Assembly (NCBI RefSeq): GCF_013602415.1
Contig: NZ_WPAG02000002.1
Coordinates: 5,087,480 to 5,151,479, forward strand
Reading direction: 5' to 3'
Source: Rhodococcus sp. B50
Lineage (GTDB): Bacteria; Actinomycetota; Actinomycetes; Mycobacteriales; Mycobacteriaceae
Length of the DNA stretch: 64,000 nt
The notes beneath the pieces were generated by a model. It did not search any database, was not told the DNA's origin, and worked only from the letters and a program-made list of their open reading frames with translations. Every line of letters starts with the position of its first letter. Positions within the stretch are counted from its first letter, which is position 1. The position numbers were made by a program, and so were the translations under genes. Below are positions 8,701 through 15,918 of this stretch, piece by piece.

Positions 8701-9570
8701 GTGACGCAGTTGCACCCACCGCAGGGCGAGGACGCTCGCGGCACCGCCGGGTCCGGCGAGGGTGCCACTCCCACCCCTCCGGTCCGCGATATCCCACAGG
8801 CTACTGTGACGCGTCTCGCGACCTACCTCCGGGTCCTCGGTGCGTTCGCGGAAGCGGGCACGCTCATCGTCTCCAGTGAGGAACTCGCGGCCGCGGCCGG
8901 GGTCGGTTCCGCCAAGCTGCGCAAGGATCTGTCCTTCCTCGGACCCAACGGTGTGCGCGGCGTCGGCTACGACGTCCTGCGCCTGCAGTCCCGCATCGAG
9001 GCCGCCCTCGGACTGGACCGGGGTCACCGTGTCGTACTTGTCGGAGTGGGGAGTCTCGGACGGGCGCTCGCCCGGTATCCCGGTTTCGATCGCCGCGGTT
9101 TCACCATGGCCGGACTGTTCGATTCCGATTCCGCCGTGGTGGGCACCCGGGTGGGCGACCTCGTCGTCCGGCACGTCGACGATCTCGAGAACGGCGCGCG
9201 CGAGCTCGGCGCGACCATCGGTGTCGTCGCCACCCCCGACGACGCTGCGCAACAGGTGTGCGACCGGCTCGTGCTCGCCGGGGTGCGCAGCATCCTCAGC
9301 TTCGCCCCCGTCGAACTCGACGTGCCCGACCACGTCGAAATCCGCCGCGTCGACCTCTCGGTCGAGATGCAGGTCCTGTCCTTCAACAGCACGCGCAACG
9401 AGGAAACCGCCCGTTCCGCGGCCGCAGATGTTCGTCCCGCAGCCGGCGACGTACGACCCGCCGGCATCCCGCGGGTGTCCACCCGAAGCTCTGCTCGGCG
9501 TACCACAACAGGAAAGGCGGGTCCTATGGGCTCGGCCGCGACCAGAAACGGATCGGTGATCGCACCGTGA
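8701..9570 (+). CDS. rex: Redox-sensing transcriptional repressor Rex
   Basis: Rex senses the NADH/NAD+ ratio. Residues about 35-95 form the winged-helix domain (ATVTRLATYLRVLGAFAEAG, then SAKLRKDLSFLGPNGVRGVGY). From about residue 110 a Rossmann domain follows (VVLVGVGSLGRALARYPGF), ending with the dimer-swapped helix region around LDVPDHVEIRRVDLSVEM. At 289 residues it is longer than the usual 210-230 because of a C-terminal tail of about 50 residues with no recognisable motif. The GTG at 8701 is the start. The stop overlaps the GTG of hemA, so Rex and HemA are translationally coupled. The operator 83 bases upstream implies autoregulation. Confidence 0.95.
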   Translation: MTQLHPPQGEDARGTAGSGEGATPTPPVRDIPQATVTRLATYLRVLGAFAEAGTLIVSSEELAAAAGVGSAKLRKDLSFLGPNGVRGVGYDVLRLQSRIEAALGLDRGHRVVLVGVGSLGRALARYPGFDRRGFTMAGLFDSDSAVVGTRVGDLVVRHVDDLENGARELGATIGVVATPDDAAQQVCDRLVLAGVRSILSFAPVELDVPDHVEIRRVDLSVEMQVLSFNSTRNEETARSAAADVRPAAGDVRPAGIPRVSTRSSARRTTTGKAGPMGSAATRNGSVIAP

Positions 9571-10988
9571 GTGTTCTCCTCGTCGGGATATCGCATAGGA
9601 GCGCACCGGTCCCGGTGCTCGAGAAGGTGGCGGTCACGGACACCGACCGCCCCAAGCTGACCGACAAGATGCTGGCGTCGGACAAGATCTCCGAAGCGAT
9701 GATCGTCTCCACCTGCAACCGGGTGGAGATCTACGCGGTGGTCGACGCCTTCCACGGCGCGCTGGCCGCGGTCAGCGAACTGCTCGCCGAGCACTCGGGT
9801 CTTCCCGTCACCGAACTGCACAAGCACGCCTACGTCCGGTACAGCGAGGCGGCCGCCGAACACCTCTTCTCCGTCGCGAGCGGTCTCGACTCGATGGTCG
9901 TGGGGGAGCAACAGATCCTCGGGCAGATCCGCACGGCCTACGCCGCTGCCGACGCCCAGCAGGCCGCGGGCCGCACACTGCACGAACTCGCCCAGCAGGC
10001 GCTGCGCGTCGGCAAGCGGGTGCACTCGGAGACCGGCATCGACGCCGCCGGTGCCTCCGTCGTGTCCGTCGCGCTCGACAAGGCCGCGAATTTCCTCGGT
10101 GGCGACCTCCGGGGCCGCACCGCCGCGGTGATCGGGGCCGGTGCCATGGGAGGTCTCGCCGTCGCGCACCTCGTCCGGGCGGAGGTCGGCTCGATCGTCG
10201 TCGCCAACCGCACCCGCGACCGCGCCGAGCGACTCGCCGAGACCGCGCGGGCCGCCGGTGTCGATGCCGAGGTCGTCGCGTTCGACGAGCTCGCGGCCGC
10301 ACTGAGTCGCGCCGACGTCGCCGTCACCTGCACCGGGGCCGTGGGCGCCGTCGTCACCCTCGCCGACGCGCACCGCGCGCTCGCACAGCCCGGGCGCGGC
10401 GAACGTCCCCTCGCGATCTGCGATCTCGGTCTGCCGCGCGACGTCGATCCCGCCGTGGCGGGTCTTCCCGGCGTGCAGGTCTTCGACATGGAATCGCTGC
10501 AGCGCGACCCGTCGGCCGGCGCCGCGGCGAACGACGCGGAGGCCGCACGCACGATCGTCGCCGCCGAGTTGTCGCAGTACCTCACGGCACAGCGCCTCGC
10601 GGAGGTCACCCCGACTGTGACGGCACTGCGTCAGCGCGCCGCCGAGGTGGTCGAGGCCGAGCTGATGCGCCTCGAATCGCGGTTGCCCGACCTCGACGAC
10701 GGCCAGCGCGGCGAGGTCGCCCGTACGGTGCGCCGTGTCGTCGACAAGCTCCTCCACGCTCCGACCGTGCGCGTCAAGCAGCTCGCGTCGACGCCGGGCG
10801 GCGACCAGTACGCCGAGGCCCTGCGGGAGCTGTTCGAGCTGAGCCCGGGTTCGGCCGAGGCGGTCGTGACTCCCACCAAGGACTTGAGCTCGCTGACCGA
10901 CCCCACTCTCGCGGTGGATCTGTCCGCCGCGCTGGATCCCGCTGTCACCACCGAACTCCAAGCCTCACGAAAGGACGGCACCGCATGA
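9567..10988 (+). CDS. hemA: Glutamyl-tRNA reductase
   Basis: HemA reduces glutamyl-tRNA(Glu) to glutamate-1-semialdehyde with NADPH, the first committed step of C5-pathway haem synthesis. The 473-residue protein shows GISHRSAPVPVLEK, the catalytic-cysteine block IVSTCNRVEIYAV, GLDSMVVGEQQILGQIR, and a Rossmann domain (AAVIGAGAMGGLAVAHL), then a C-terminal dimerisation helix region. The GTG start at 9567 overlaps the rex stop (GTGA) and its own stop overlaps hemC (ATGA). Expression is therefore set by the rex promoter and its Rex operator. Confidence 0.97.
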   Translation: MSVLLVGISHRSAPVPVLEKVAVTDTDRPKLTDKMLASDKISEAMIVSTCNRVEIYAVVDAFHGALAAVSELLAEHSGLPVTELHKHAYVRYSEAAAEHLFSVASGLDSMVVGEQQILGQIRTAYAAADAQQAAGRTLHELAQQALRVGKRVHSETGIDAAGASVVSVALDKAANFLGGDLRGRTAAVIGAGAMGGLAVAHLVRAEVGSIVVANRTRDRAERLAETARAAGVDAEVVAFDELAAALSRADVAVTCTGAVGAVVTLADAHRALAQPGRGERPLAICDLGLPRDVDPAVAGLPGVQVFDMESLQRDPSAGAAANDAEAARTIVAAELSQYLTAQRLAEVTPTVTALRQRAAEVVEAELMRLESRLPDLDDGQRGEVARTVRRVVDKLLHAPTVRVKQLASTPGGDQYAEALRELFELSPGSAEAVVTPTKDLSSLTDPTLAVDLSAALDPAVTTELQASRKDGTA

Positions 10989-11995
10989 GCACCGAAGCCG
11001 CATCGGTTTCCCGCGACGACGTGGCTCGGCAGGATCGTCCTCTACGGATCGGTACCCGCGGCAGCGTTCTCGCCACGACCCAGGCCGGCACCGTGCGCGA
11101 CGCGCTCATCGCCGCCGGTCGCCCGGCAGAGCTCGTCATCATCACCACCAAGGGCGATGTCACCCCCGGCCCGGTGCAGCGCATCGGCGTCGGCGTGTTC
11201 ACCGCCGAGCTGCGCGAGGCGCTGCTCGCCGGTGAGGTCGACGTCGCCGTGCACTCCTACAAGGACCTGCCCACCTTCCAGGACCCGCGCCTCGTCGTCG
11301 CGGCCGTCCCCGAGCGGGAGGACCCGCGCGACGCGCTCGTCGCCCGCGACGGACTCGTCCTCGGTGAGCTGCCTCCCGGCTCGAAGATCGGCACCTCGGC
11401 ACCGCGCCGGCGGGCACAGCTCGCGGCCCTCGGCCTCGGACTGCAGATCGAGCCCCTGCGCGGCAATATCGACACGCGCATCGGCAAGGTCGACTCCGGC
11501 GAGCTCGATGCGATCGTCATCGCTCGCGCCGGCCTGTCGCGCATCGGACGCCTCGACCGCGTCACCGAGTCCCTCGAACCGGTGCAGATGCTCCCGGCGC
11601 CGTCGCAGGGCGCGCTCGCCGTCGAGTGCCGCTCGGATGATCCCGAGATGATCGAGCTGCTCGCGGGACTCGACCATGCGCCGAGCCACGCCGCCGTGAT
11701 CGCCGAGCGCTCGCTGCTCGCCGAGCTCGAAGCCGGATGCACCGCACCGGTCGGTGCGCTCGCCGAGATCGTCGAATCCCTCGACGACGACGGCCGCGTG
11801 ATCGAGGAGTTGTCGGTGCGCGGTTGCGCTGCCGCCCTGGACGGATCGGATGTGCTGCGAGCGAGCGCGGTGGGGGCACCGGAGAAGGCCGAGGAACTCG
11901 GCCGCCGTATCGCCCGCGAACTGCTCGATCTCGGTGCGCGCGAGCTCATGGTCGAGCACGGGGTCGTTCCCGAGACGAGACCTGCCGATGATTGA
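10985..11995 (+). CDS. hemC: Hydroxymethylbilane synthase (porphobilinogen deaminase)
   Basis: HemC condenses four porphobilinogen molecules to hydroxymethylbilane. In the 336-residue protein the recognisable blocks are LRIGTRGSVLATTQAGTV, DVAVHSYKDLPT, APRRRAQL, LRGNIDTRIGKV, AIVIARAGLSRIGR and LPAPSQGALAVECR. The dipyrromethane-cofactor cysteine is in LLAELEAGCTAPVGALAE. It begins in an ATGA overlap with hemA and is followed by a 63-base gap before hemD, so it is part of the rex-hemACD operon. Confidence 0.97.
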   Translation: MSTEAASVSRDDVARQDRPLRIGTRGSVLATTQAGTVRDALIAAGRPAELVIITTKGDVTPGPVQRIGVGVFTAELREALLAGEVDVAVHSYKDLPTFQDPRLVVAAVPEREDPRDALVARDGLVLGELPPGSKIGTSAPRRRAQLAALGLGLQIEPLRGNIDTRIGKVDSGELDAIVIARAGLSRIGRLDRVTESLEPVQMLPAPSQGALAVECRSDDPEMIELLAGLDHAPSHAAVIAERSLLAELEAGCTAPVGALAEIVESLDDDGRVIEELSVRGCAAALDGSDVLRASAVGAPEKAEELGRRIARELLDLGARELMVEHGVVPETRPADD

Positions 11996-12058
11996 CCCCG
12001 CCGTGACCGTCACCCGATTTGCCCTTACCGCTGATTTGACCGCACTGGAGAATGACCG

Positions 12059-13624
12059 ATGAGCCGAGTCCGTAAGCACACCCCCGGGCGCATCCTGTTC
12101 GTGGGATCGGGGCCGGGCGATCCTGCGCTGCTCACCGTGCGCGCGCGTGACGTGCTGGCGGGCGCCACGATCGCCTTCACCGACCCCGATGTCGACAAGG
12201 GGGTCGTGGCCCTCGTGGGATCCGATCTCGGCGCCGACCCGGAGACCGGTGAGCCCGTCGCCGAGGTTCGTCCCGCCCTCGGTGAGCCCGCCGAGGTCGC
12301 CAAGACGCTCCTCGCGGAGGCGAAGGCCGGACACGACGTGGTGCGCCTCGTCGCCGGCGACCCCCTCACGACCGACTCGGTGATCGCCGAGGTCAACGCC
12401 GTCGCCCGCACCCAGGTGGTCTTCGAGGTCCTCCCGGGGCTGCCCGCCGGATCGTCGGTGCCGAGCTACGCCGGCATGGCGCTCGGTTCGTGCCACACCG
12501 AGGTCGACGTGCGCGGAGAGGTCGACTGGGCCGCGCTCGCCGCAGCCCCCGGCCCGCTCGTCCTCCACGCGACCTCCGGTCACCTCGCCGAGACCGCCAG
12601 CGCGCTGGTCGAACACGGTCTCGCGCCGCAGACCCCCGCAGCGATCACCGTGCGCGGCACCACCCGTCAGCAGCGCACCGTCGAGGCCACGCTCGCGACC
12701 CTGAACGACGCGGGTTCCGAGCTCGTCGGGCCGCTCGTCGTCACCGTGGGCAAGGTCGTCTCGCACCGCAACAAGATGTCGTGGTGGGAGTCGCGCGCCC
12801 TGTACGGCTGGACCGTGCTCGTGCCCCGCACCAAGGATCAGGCCGGCGAGATGAGCGAACGGCTCGTCACGCACGGCGCGATCCCCATCGAGGTGCCGAC
12901 GATCGCGGTCGAGCCGCCGCGCAGCCCCGCCCAGATGGAACGCGCGGTCAAGGGCCTGGTCGACGGCCGCTACCAGTGGGTGGTCTTCACTTCCACCAAC
13001 GCCGTGCGTGCGGTGTGGGAGAAGTTCGAGGCGTTCGGTCTCGACGCGCGGGCGTTCTCCGGCGTCAAGATCGCGTGCGTCGGTGAGGCCACGGCTGCGA
13101 AGGTGCGCTCGTTCGGCATCATCCCCGAGCTCGTGCCCAGCGGCGAACAGTCCAGCCTCGGCCTGCTCGCCGAGTTCGCCCCGTACGACGACGTCTTCGA
13201 CCCGGTCAACCGGGTGCTGCTGCCGCGCGCCGACATCGCCACCGAGACCCTCGCCGAGGGTCTGCGCGAACGCGGCTGGGAGATCGACGACGTCACCGCC
13301 TACCGCACCGTGCGTGCTGCTCCGCCGCCGGCCGCGACCCGCGAGATGATCAAGACCGGCGGTTTCGACGCGGTGTGCTTCACGTCGTCGTCGACGGTCC
13401 GCAATCTCGTGGGTATCGCAGGCAAGCCGCACGCCCGCACGATCGTCGCGTGCATCGGCCCGAAGACGGCCGAGACCGCGATCGAGTTCGGCCTGCGGGT
13501 GGACGTGCAGCCCGAGACCGCGCAGATCGGTCCGCTGGTCGACGCGCTCGCCGAGCACGCGGCCCGGCTCCGTGCCGAGGGTGCGCTGCCCCCGCCGCGG
13601 AAGAAGTCCCGCGCCCGCCGCTGA
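12059..13624 (+). CDS. hemD: Uroporphyrinogen-III synthase with N-terminal SUMT-like domain
   Basis: A 521-residue fusion. Residues about 10-245 resemble uroporphyrinogen-III C-methyltransferase (ILFVGSGPGDPALLTVRARDVL), and residues about 255-505 are uroporphyrinogen-III synthase (WTVLVPRTKDQAGEMSERL, VVFTSTNAVRAVWEKF, ACVGEATAAKV, VCFTSSSTVRNLVG, IGPKTAETA). HemD closes hydroxymethylbilane to uroporphyrinogen III. The SUMT half lacks the normal GGDPFVFGRGGEE substrate loop and has RLVAGDPLTTDSVIAEV instead, so its methyltransferase activity is doubtful. It follows hemC by 63 bases in the rex operon. The tail is lysine/arginine-rich. Confidence 0.92.
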   Translation: MSRVRKHTPGRILFVGSGPGDPALLTVRARDVLAGATIAFTDPDVDKGVVALVGSDLGADPETGEPVAEVRPALGEPAEVAKTLLAEAKAGHDVVRLVAGDPLTTDSVIAEVNAVARTQVVFEVLPGLPAGSSVPSYAGMALGSCHTEVDVRGEVDWAALAAAPGPLVLHATSGHLAETASALVEHGLAPQTPAAITVRGTTRQQRTVEATLATLNDAGSELVGPLVVTVGKVVSHRNKMSWWESRALYGWTVLVPRTKDQAGEMSERLVTHGAIPIEVPTIAVEPPRSPAQMERAVKGLVDGRYQWVVFTSTNAVRAVWEKFEAFGLDARAFSGVKIACVGEATAAKVRSFGIIPELVPSGEQSSLGLLAEFAPYDDVFDPVNRVLLPRADIATETLAEGLRERGWEIDDVTAYRTVRAAPPPAATREMIKTGGFDAVCFTSSSTVRNLVGIAGKPHARTIVACIGPKTAETAIEFGLRVDVQPETAQIGPLVDALAEHAARLRAEGALPPPRKKSRARR

Positions 13625-13636
13625 TGTTCCGATGAC

Positions 13637-13680
13637 TCGTGCGCGGTTCCGGTAGTCACCGCTACCGGAACCGCGCACGA
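13637..13680 (+). terminator. Perfect 19-bp hairpin between hemD and hemB
   Basis: The arm TCGTGCGCGGTTCCGGTAG (13637-13655) pairs perfectly with CTACCGGAACCGCGCACGA (13662-13680) around a 6-base TCACCG loop. It fills most of the 78-base gap between hemD and hemB. It resembles a terminator, but it has no T-run, so it could instead act as a partial attenuator or an RNA-processing hairpin separating rex-hemACD from hemB. Confidence 0.7.
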
Positions 13681-13702
13681 CCCGTATGGAAGGTGTTCTC
13701 CC

Positions 13703-14680
13703 ATGTTCCCCGACGTCCGTCCCCGCCGGCTGCGCAGCACACCCGCCATCCGACGACTCGTGGCAGAGACCTCCCTCGAGCCCCGCCATCTCGTGCTCCC
13801 GATGTTCGTGGCCGACGGCCTCACCGAACCGCGCGAGATCGCGTCGATGCCCGGCGTGTACCAGCACACCGCCGATTCGCTGCGCGAGGCTGCGACCGAG
13901 GCCGTGGCCGCCGGTGTCGGCGGACTGATGCTCTTCGGCGTGCCCCGCCCCGACGACAAGGACGCCCGCGGTTCCGCGGCGAGCGATCCCGACGGTGTGC
14001 TCAACCGGGCACTGCGTTCGCTGCGCAGCGAACTCGGCGACTCCACGGTGATCATGGCCGACACCTGCCTCGACGAGTTCACCGACCACGGTCACTGCGG
14101 CGTGCTCACCGGTTCCGGGGTCGTCGACAACGACGCGACGCTCGAGCGCTACGCCGAGATGGCCGTCGCGCAGGCCGAGGCCGGAGCCCACCTGCTGGGT
14201 CCGAGCGGGATGATGGACGGGCAGATCGGCTTCATCCGGTCCGCTCTCGACGAGGCCGGACACACCGAAGTCGGCCAGCTCGCCTACTCCGCGAAGTACG
14301 CCTCGGCGTTCTACGGTCCCTTCCGCGACGCCGTCGGCTCGTCCCTCGAGGGCGACCGCCGCACCTATCAGCAGGATCCCGCGAACCGCCGGGAGTCGAT
14401 GCACGAGGTGGATCTCGATCTCGCCGAAGGTGCCGACATGGTGATGGTCAAGCCGGCGATGTCGTATCTCGACGTGCTGCGCGAGGTCGCCGACCGCTCG
14501 CCCGTTCCGGTGGCCGCCTACCAGATCTCCGGGGAGTACTCGATGATCACCGCGGCCGCGCAGAAGGGCTGGATCGACCGCGACGCCGCGATCCTCGAAT
14601 CGCTGGTGGGGATCCGGCGTGCAGGCGCCGACATCGTCCTCACCTACTGGGCCGCCGAGGTCGCGGGTCGCCTGTCATGA
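13703..14680 (+). CDS. hemB: Delta-aminolevulinic acid dehydratase (porphobilinogen synthase)
   Basis: HemB condenses two 5-aminolevulinate molecules to porphobilinogen. The 325-residue protein shows LVLPMFVADG, the metal-site-like region VIMADTCLDEFTDHGHCGV, AGAHLLGPSGMMDGQI, the first Schiff-base lysine region AYSAKYASAFYGPFRDA, and MVMVKPAMSYLDVLREV with the second active-site lysine. The start is the ATG at 13703 with an upstream GGAAGG ribosome site. Its stop overlaps the next membrane-protein ATG by 4 bases. Confidence 0.97.
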   Translation: MFPDVRPRRLRSTPAIRRLVAETSLEPRHLVLPMFVADGLTEPREIASMPGVYQHTADSLREAATEAVAAGVGGLMLFGVPRPDDKDARGSAASDPDGVLNRALRSLRSELGDSTVIMADTCLDEFTDHGHCGVLTGSGVVDNDATLERYAEMAVAQAEAGAHLLGPSGMMDGQIGFIRSALDEAGHTEVGQLAYSAKYASAFYGPFRDAVGSSLEGDRRTYQQDPANRRESMHEVDLDLAEGADMVMVKPAMSYLDVLREVADRSPVPVAAYQISGEYSMITAAAQKGWIDRDAAILESLVGIRRAGADIVLTYWAAEVAGRLS

Positions 14681-15210
14681 GTTTTCCCGCTCCGCCCGTC
14701 GGGCCCGGTCCCGCGGCCAACCGTCCCGTTCCCGGAGACGTCACGACGGCCTACCAATTGTGGTGTGGGGTACTCGCTCTCGCCGTCGTGAGTTTGGCGG
14801 CAAGTCTCGCCGATCTGCTGAGCCGACGCGACGAACTACTCGATCTCATGTCCACGATGGCCGCCGATGAGGCCGTCGAAGGCATCACCACGGAGCAGCT
14901 CGAGTCGGCGGTCCCGGTGCTGGTCGCGCTGACCGCAGGCATCGGGCTGGTGATCGTCGGACTGCTGTATCTGGTGGTCAGGCAGCTGCTGAAGGCCAAG
15001 AACTGGGCCCGGATGCTGCTGACTCTGCTGGGTGTGTTCATGTCGCTGTCGACCCTGCCCACCGTCTTCGGTGTGGGGGTCGGGGAGGGCGGCGCGGGCT
15101 GGGTACTCGGTGTGGTGGGCATTCTGCAAGCCGTCGCGACGGTCGGAGCGATCGTGCTGATGCACCGGCGCGACGCAAATCGTTTCTTCCTGCGGCTGCC
15201 GGAAGAATAG
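14677..15210 (+). CDS. Conserved membrane protein coupled to hemB (Rv0513-like)
   Basis: A 177-residue protein with four predicted membrane helices: around WCGVLALAVVSLAASLADLL, VALTAGIGLVIVGLLYLVV, MLLTLLGVFMSLSTLPTVF and VLGVVGILQAVATVGAIVL. A short Pro-rich N-terminus precedes helix 1, and helices 1-2 are separated by a charged loop. The ATG at 14677 overlaps the hemB stop (ATGA), so it is translated with hemB, as in mycobacteria where Rv0513 follows hemB. No function is assigned; context suggests a membrane role linked to haem or the envelope. Confidence 0.8.
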   Translation: MSFPAPPVGPGPAANRPVPGDVTTAYQLWCGVLALAVVSLAASLADLLSRRDELLDLMSTMAADEAVEGITTEQLESAVPVLVALTAGIGLVIVGLLYLVVRQLLKAKNWARMLLTLLGVFMSLSTLPTVFGVGVGEGGAGWVLGVVGILQAVATVGAIVLMHRRDANRFFLRLPEE

Positions 15211-15304
15211 ACGTACCACTCGGTTTCGTTGCGCGCGGTGGAAGAGTACGGTGGGCTCACCATCAGGGGCCCGAAGGCCCTTTCCGTCGAGCGAAAAGGA
15301 CGTC

Positions 15305-15424
15305 ATGCAGGTGGAACCGCGGCCCTATGGGCGCCGTCGCGAATTGGTGTTGATCGCTCTCATCGCCCTCCTCGGCCTGGTGACCACGGTGCTGCTGGTG
15401 ATCCCCGGCGCGTTCGCCGCTTGA
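15305..15424 (+). CDS. 39-residue single-pass membrane microprotein
   Basis: A short ORF starting at the ATG at 15305, with AAAAGGA 5 bases upstream as a ribosome site. It encodes a basic N-terminus (PRPYGRRRE) followed by one hydrophobic helix (LVLIALIALLGLVTTVLLVI). Its TGA stop overlaps the TTG start of the following gene (TTGA), which supports real translation. The pairing of a one-helix peptide with a two-helix membrane protein suggests they act together, but no function is known to me. Confidence 0.7.
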   Translation: MQVEPRPYGRRRELVLIALIALLGLVTTVLLVIPGAFAA

Positions 15425-15918
15425 CCGGTCCGTCCCCGTCCGAGGCAGCCGAGCCGCTGTTCCGCGAACCCGGCGCGCGATGGCGCACGGTCGCCATCGG
15501 GCCGGTCTTCTGCGCGGTGGCCCTCGTCGTCGAACTGCTCACCGGTCCGGTCGTGCACTGGGCCGCGCTGCCGATCCTCGCGATCGTGCTCGCGGGCTTC
15601 TCGTACGTCATGGTCGTGGCGGCCCGCCGGCACGTCAGCGTCGAACTCACGCCCACGACCCTGCGTCAGGGCACCGAGGAACTGCCGGTCGCCGAGATCG
15701 AAGCGGTGCTGCCGCCGCCGGCCGACCGCGGGGAACCGAAACGATGGGAAACCGCCCGTAGCCTCGGCGAATTGTCCGACGTGCCGCGCGGACGGAAGGC
15801 CGTCGGACTGCGCCTGACCGGGGGGACGTTCGTGCGGGCGTGGGCGAAGGACGCCGACGAGCTGCGAGCTCGGCTCGGCGAGCTCGTCGGCGACCCCGGT
15901 CAGACTGCGACGTCCTGA
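15421..15918 (+). CDS. Conserved membrane protein with C-terminal PH-like region
   Basis: A 165-residue protein beginning at a TTG that overlaps the stop of the microprotein gene. Two adjacent membrane helices (IGPVFCAVALVVELLTG and ALPILAIVLAGFSYVMVVAA) are followed by a cytosolic region HVSVELTPTTLRQGTEELPVAEIEAVL and GLRLTGGTFVRAWAKDADELRARL. This layout resembles small two-helix bacterial PH-like (DUF3093-type) proteins, but the match is weak. The 3' end overlaps the convergent acyl-CoA dehydrogenase gene by 19 bases. Confidence 0.72.
   Translation: MTGPSPSEAAEPLFREPGARWRTVAIGPVFCAVALVVELLTGPVVHWAALPILAIVLAGFSYVMVVAARRHVSVELTPTTLRQGTEELPVAEIEAVLPPPADRGEPKRWETARSLGELSDVPRGRKAVGLRLTGGTFVRAWAKDADELRARLGELVGDPGQTATS

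Noticed and set aside
11042..14404. A 1120-residue reading frame on the minus strand
   Set aside because: It lies antisense to hemC, hemD and hemB. Its translation is rich in Gly, Arg, Asp and His without any family motif, typical of the antisense frame of GC-rich genes with C/G third positions.
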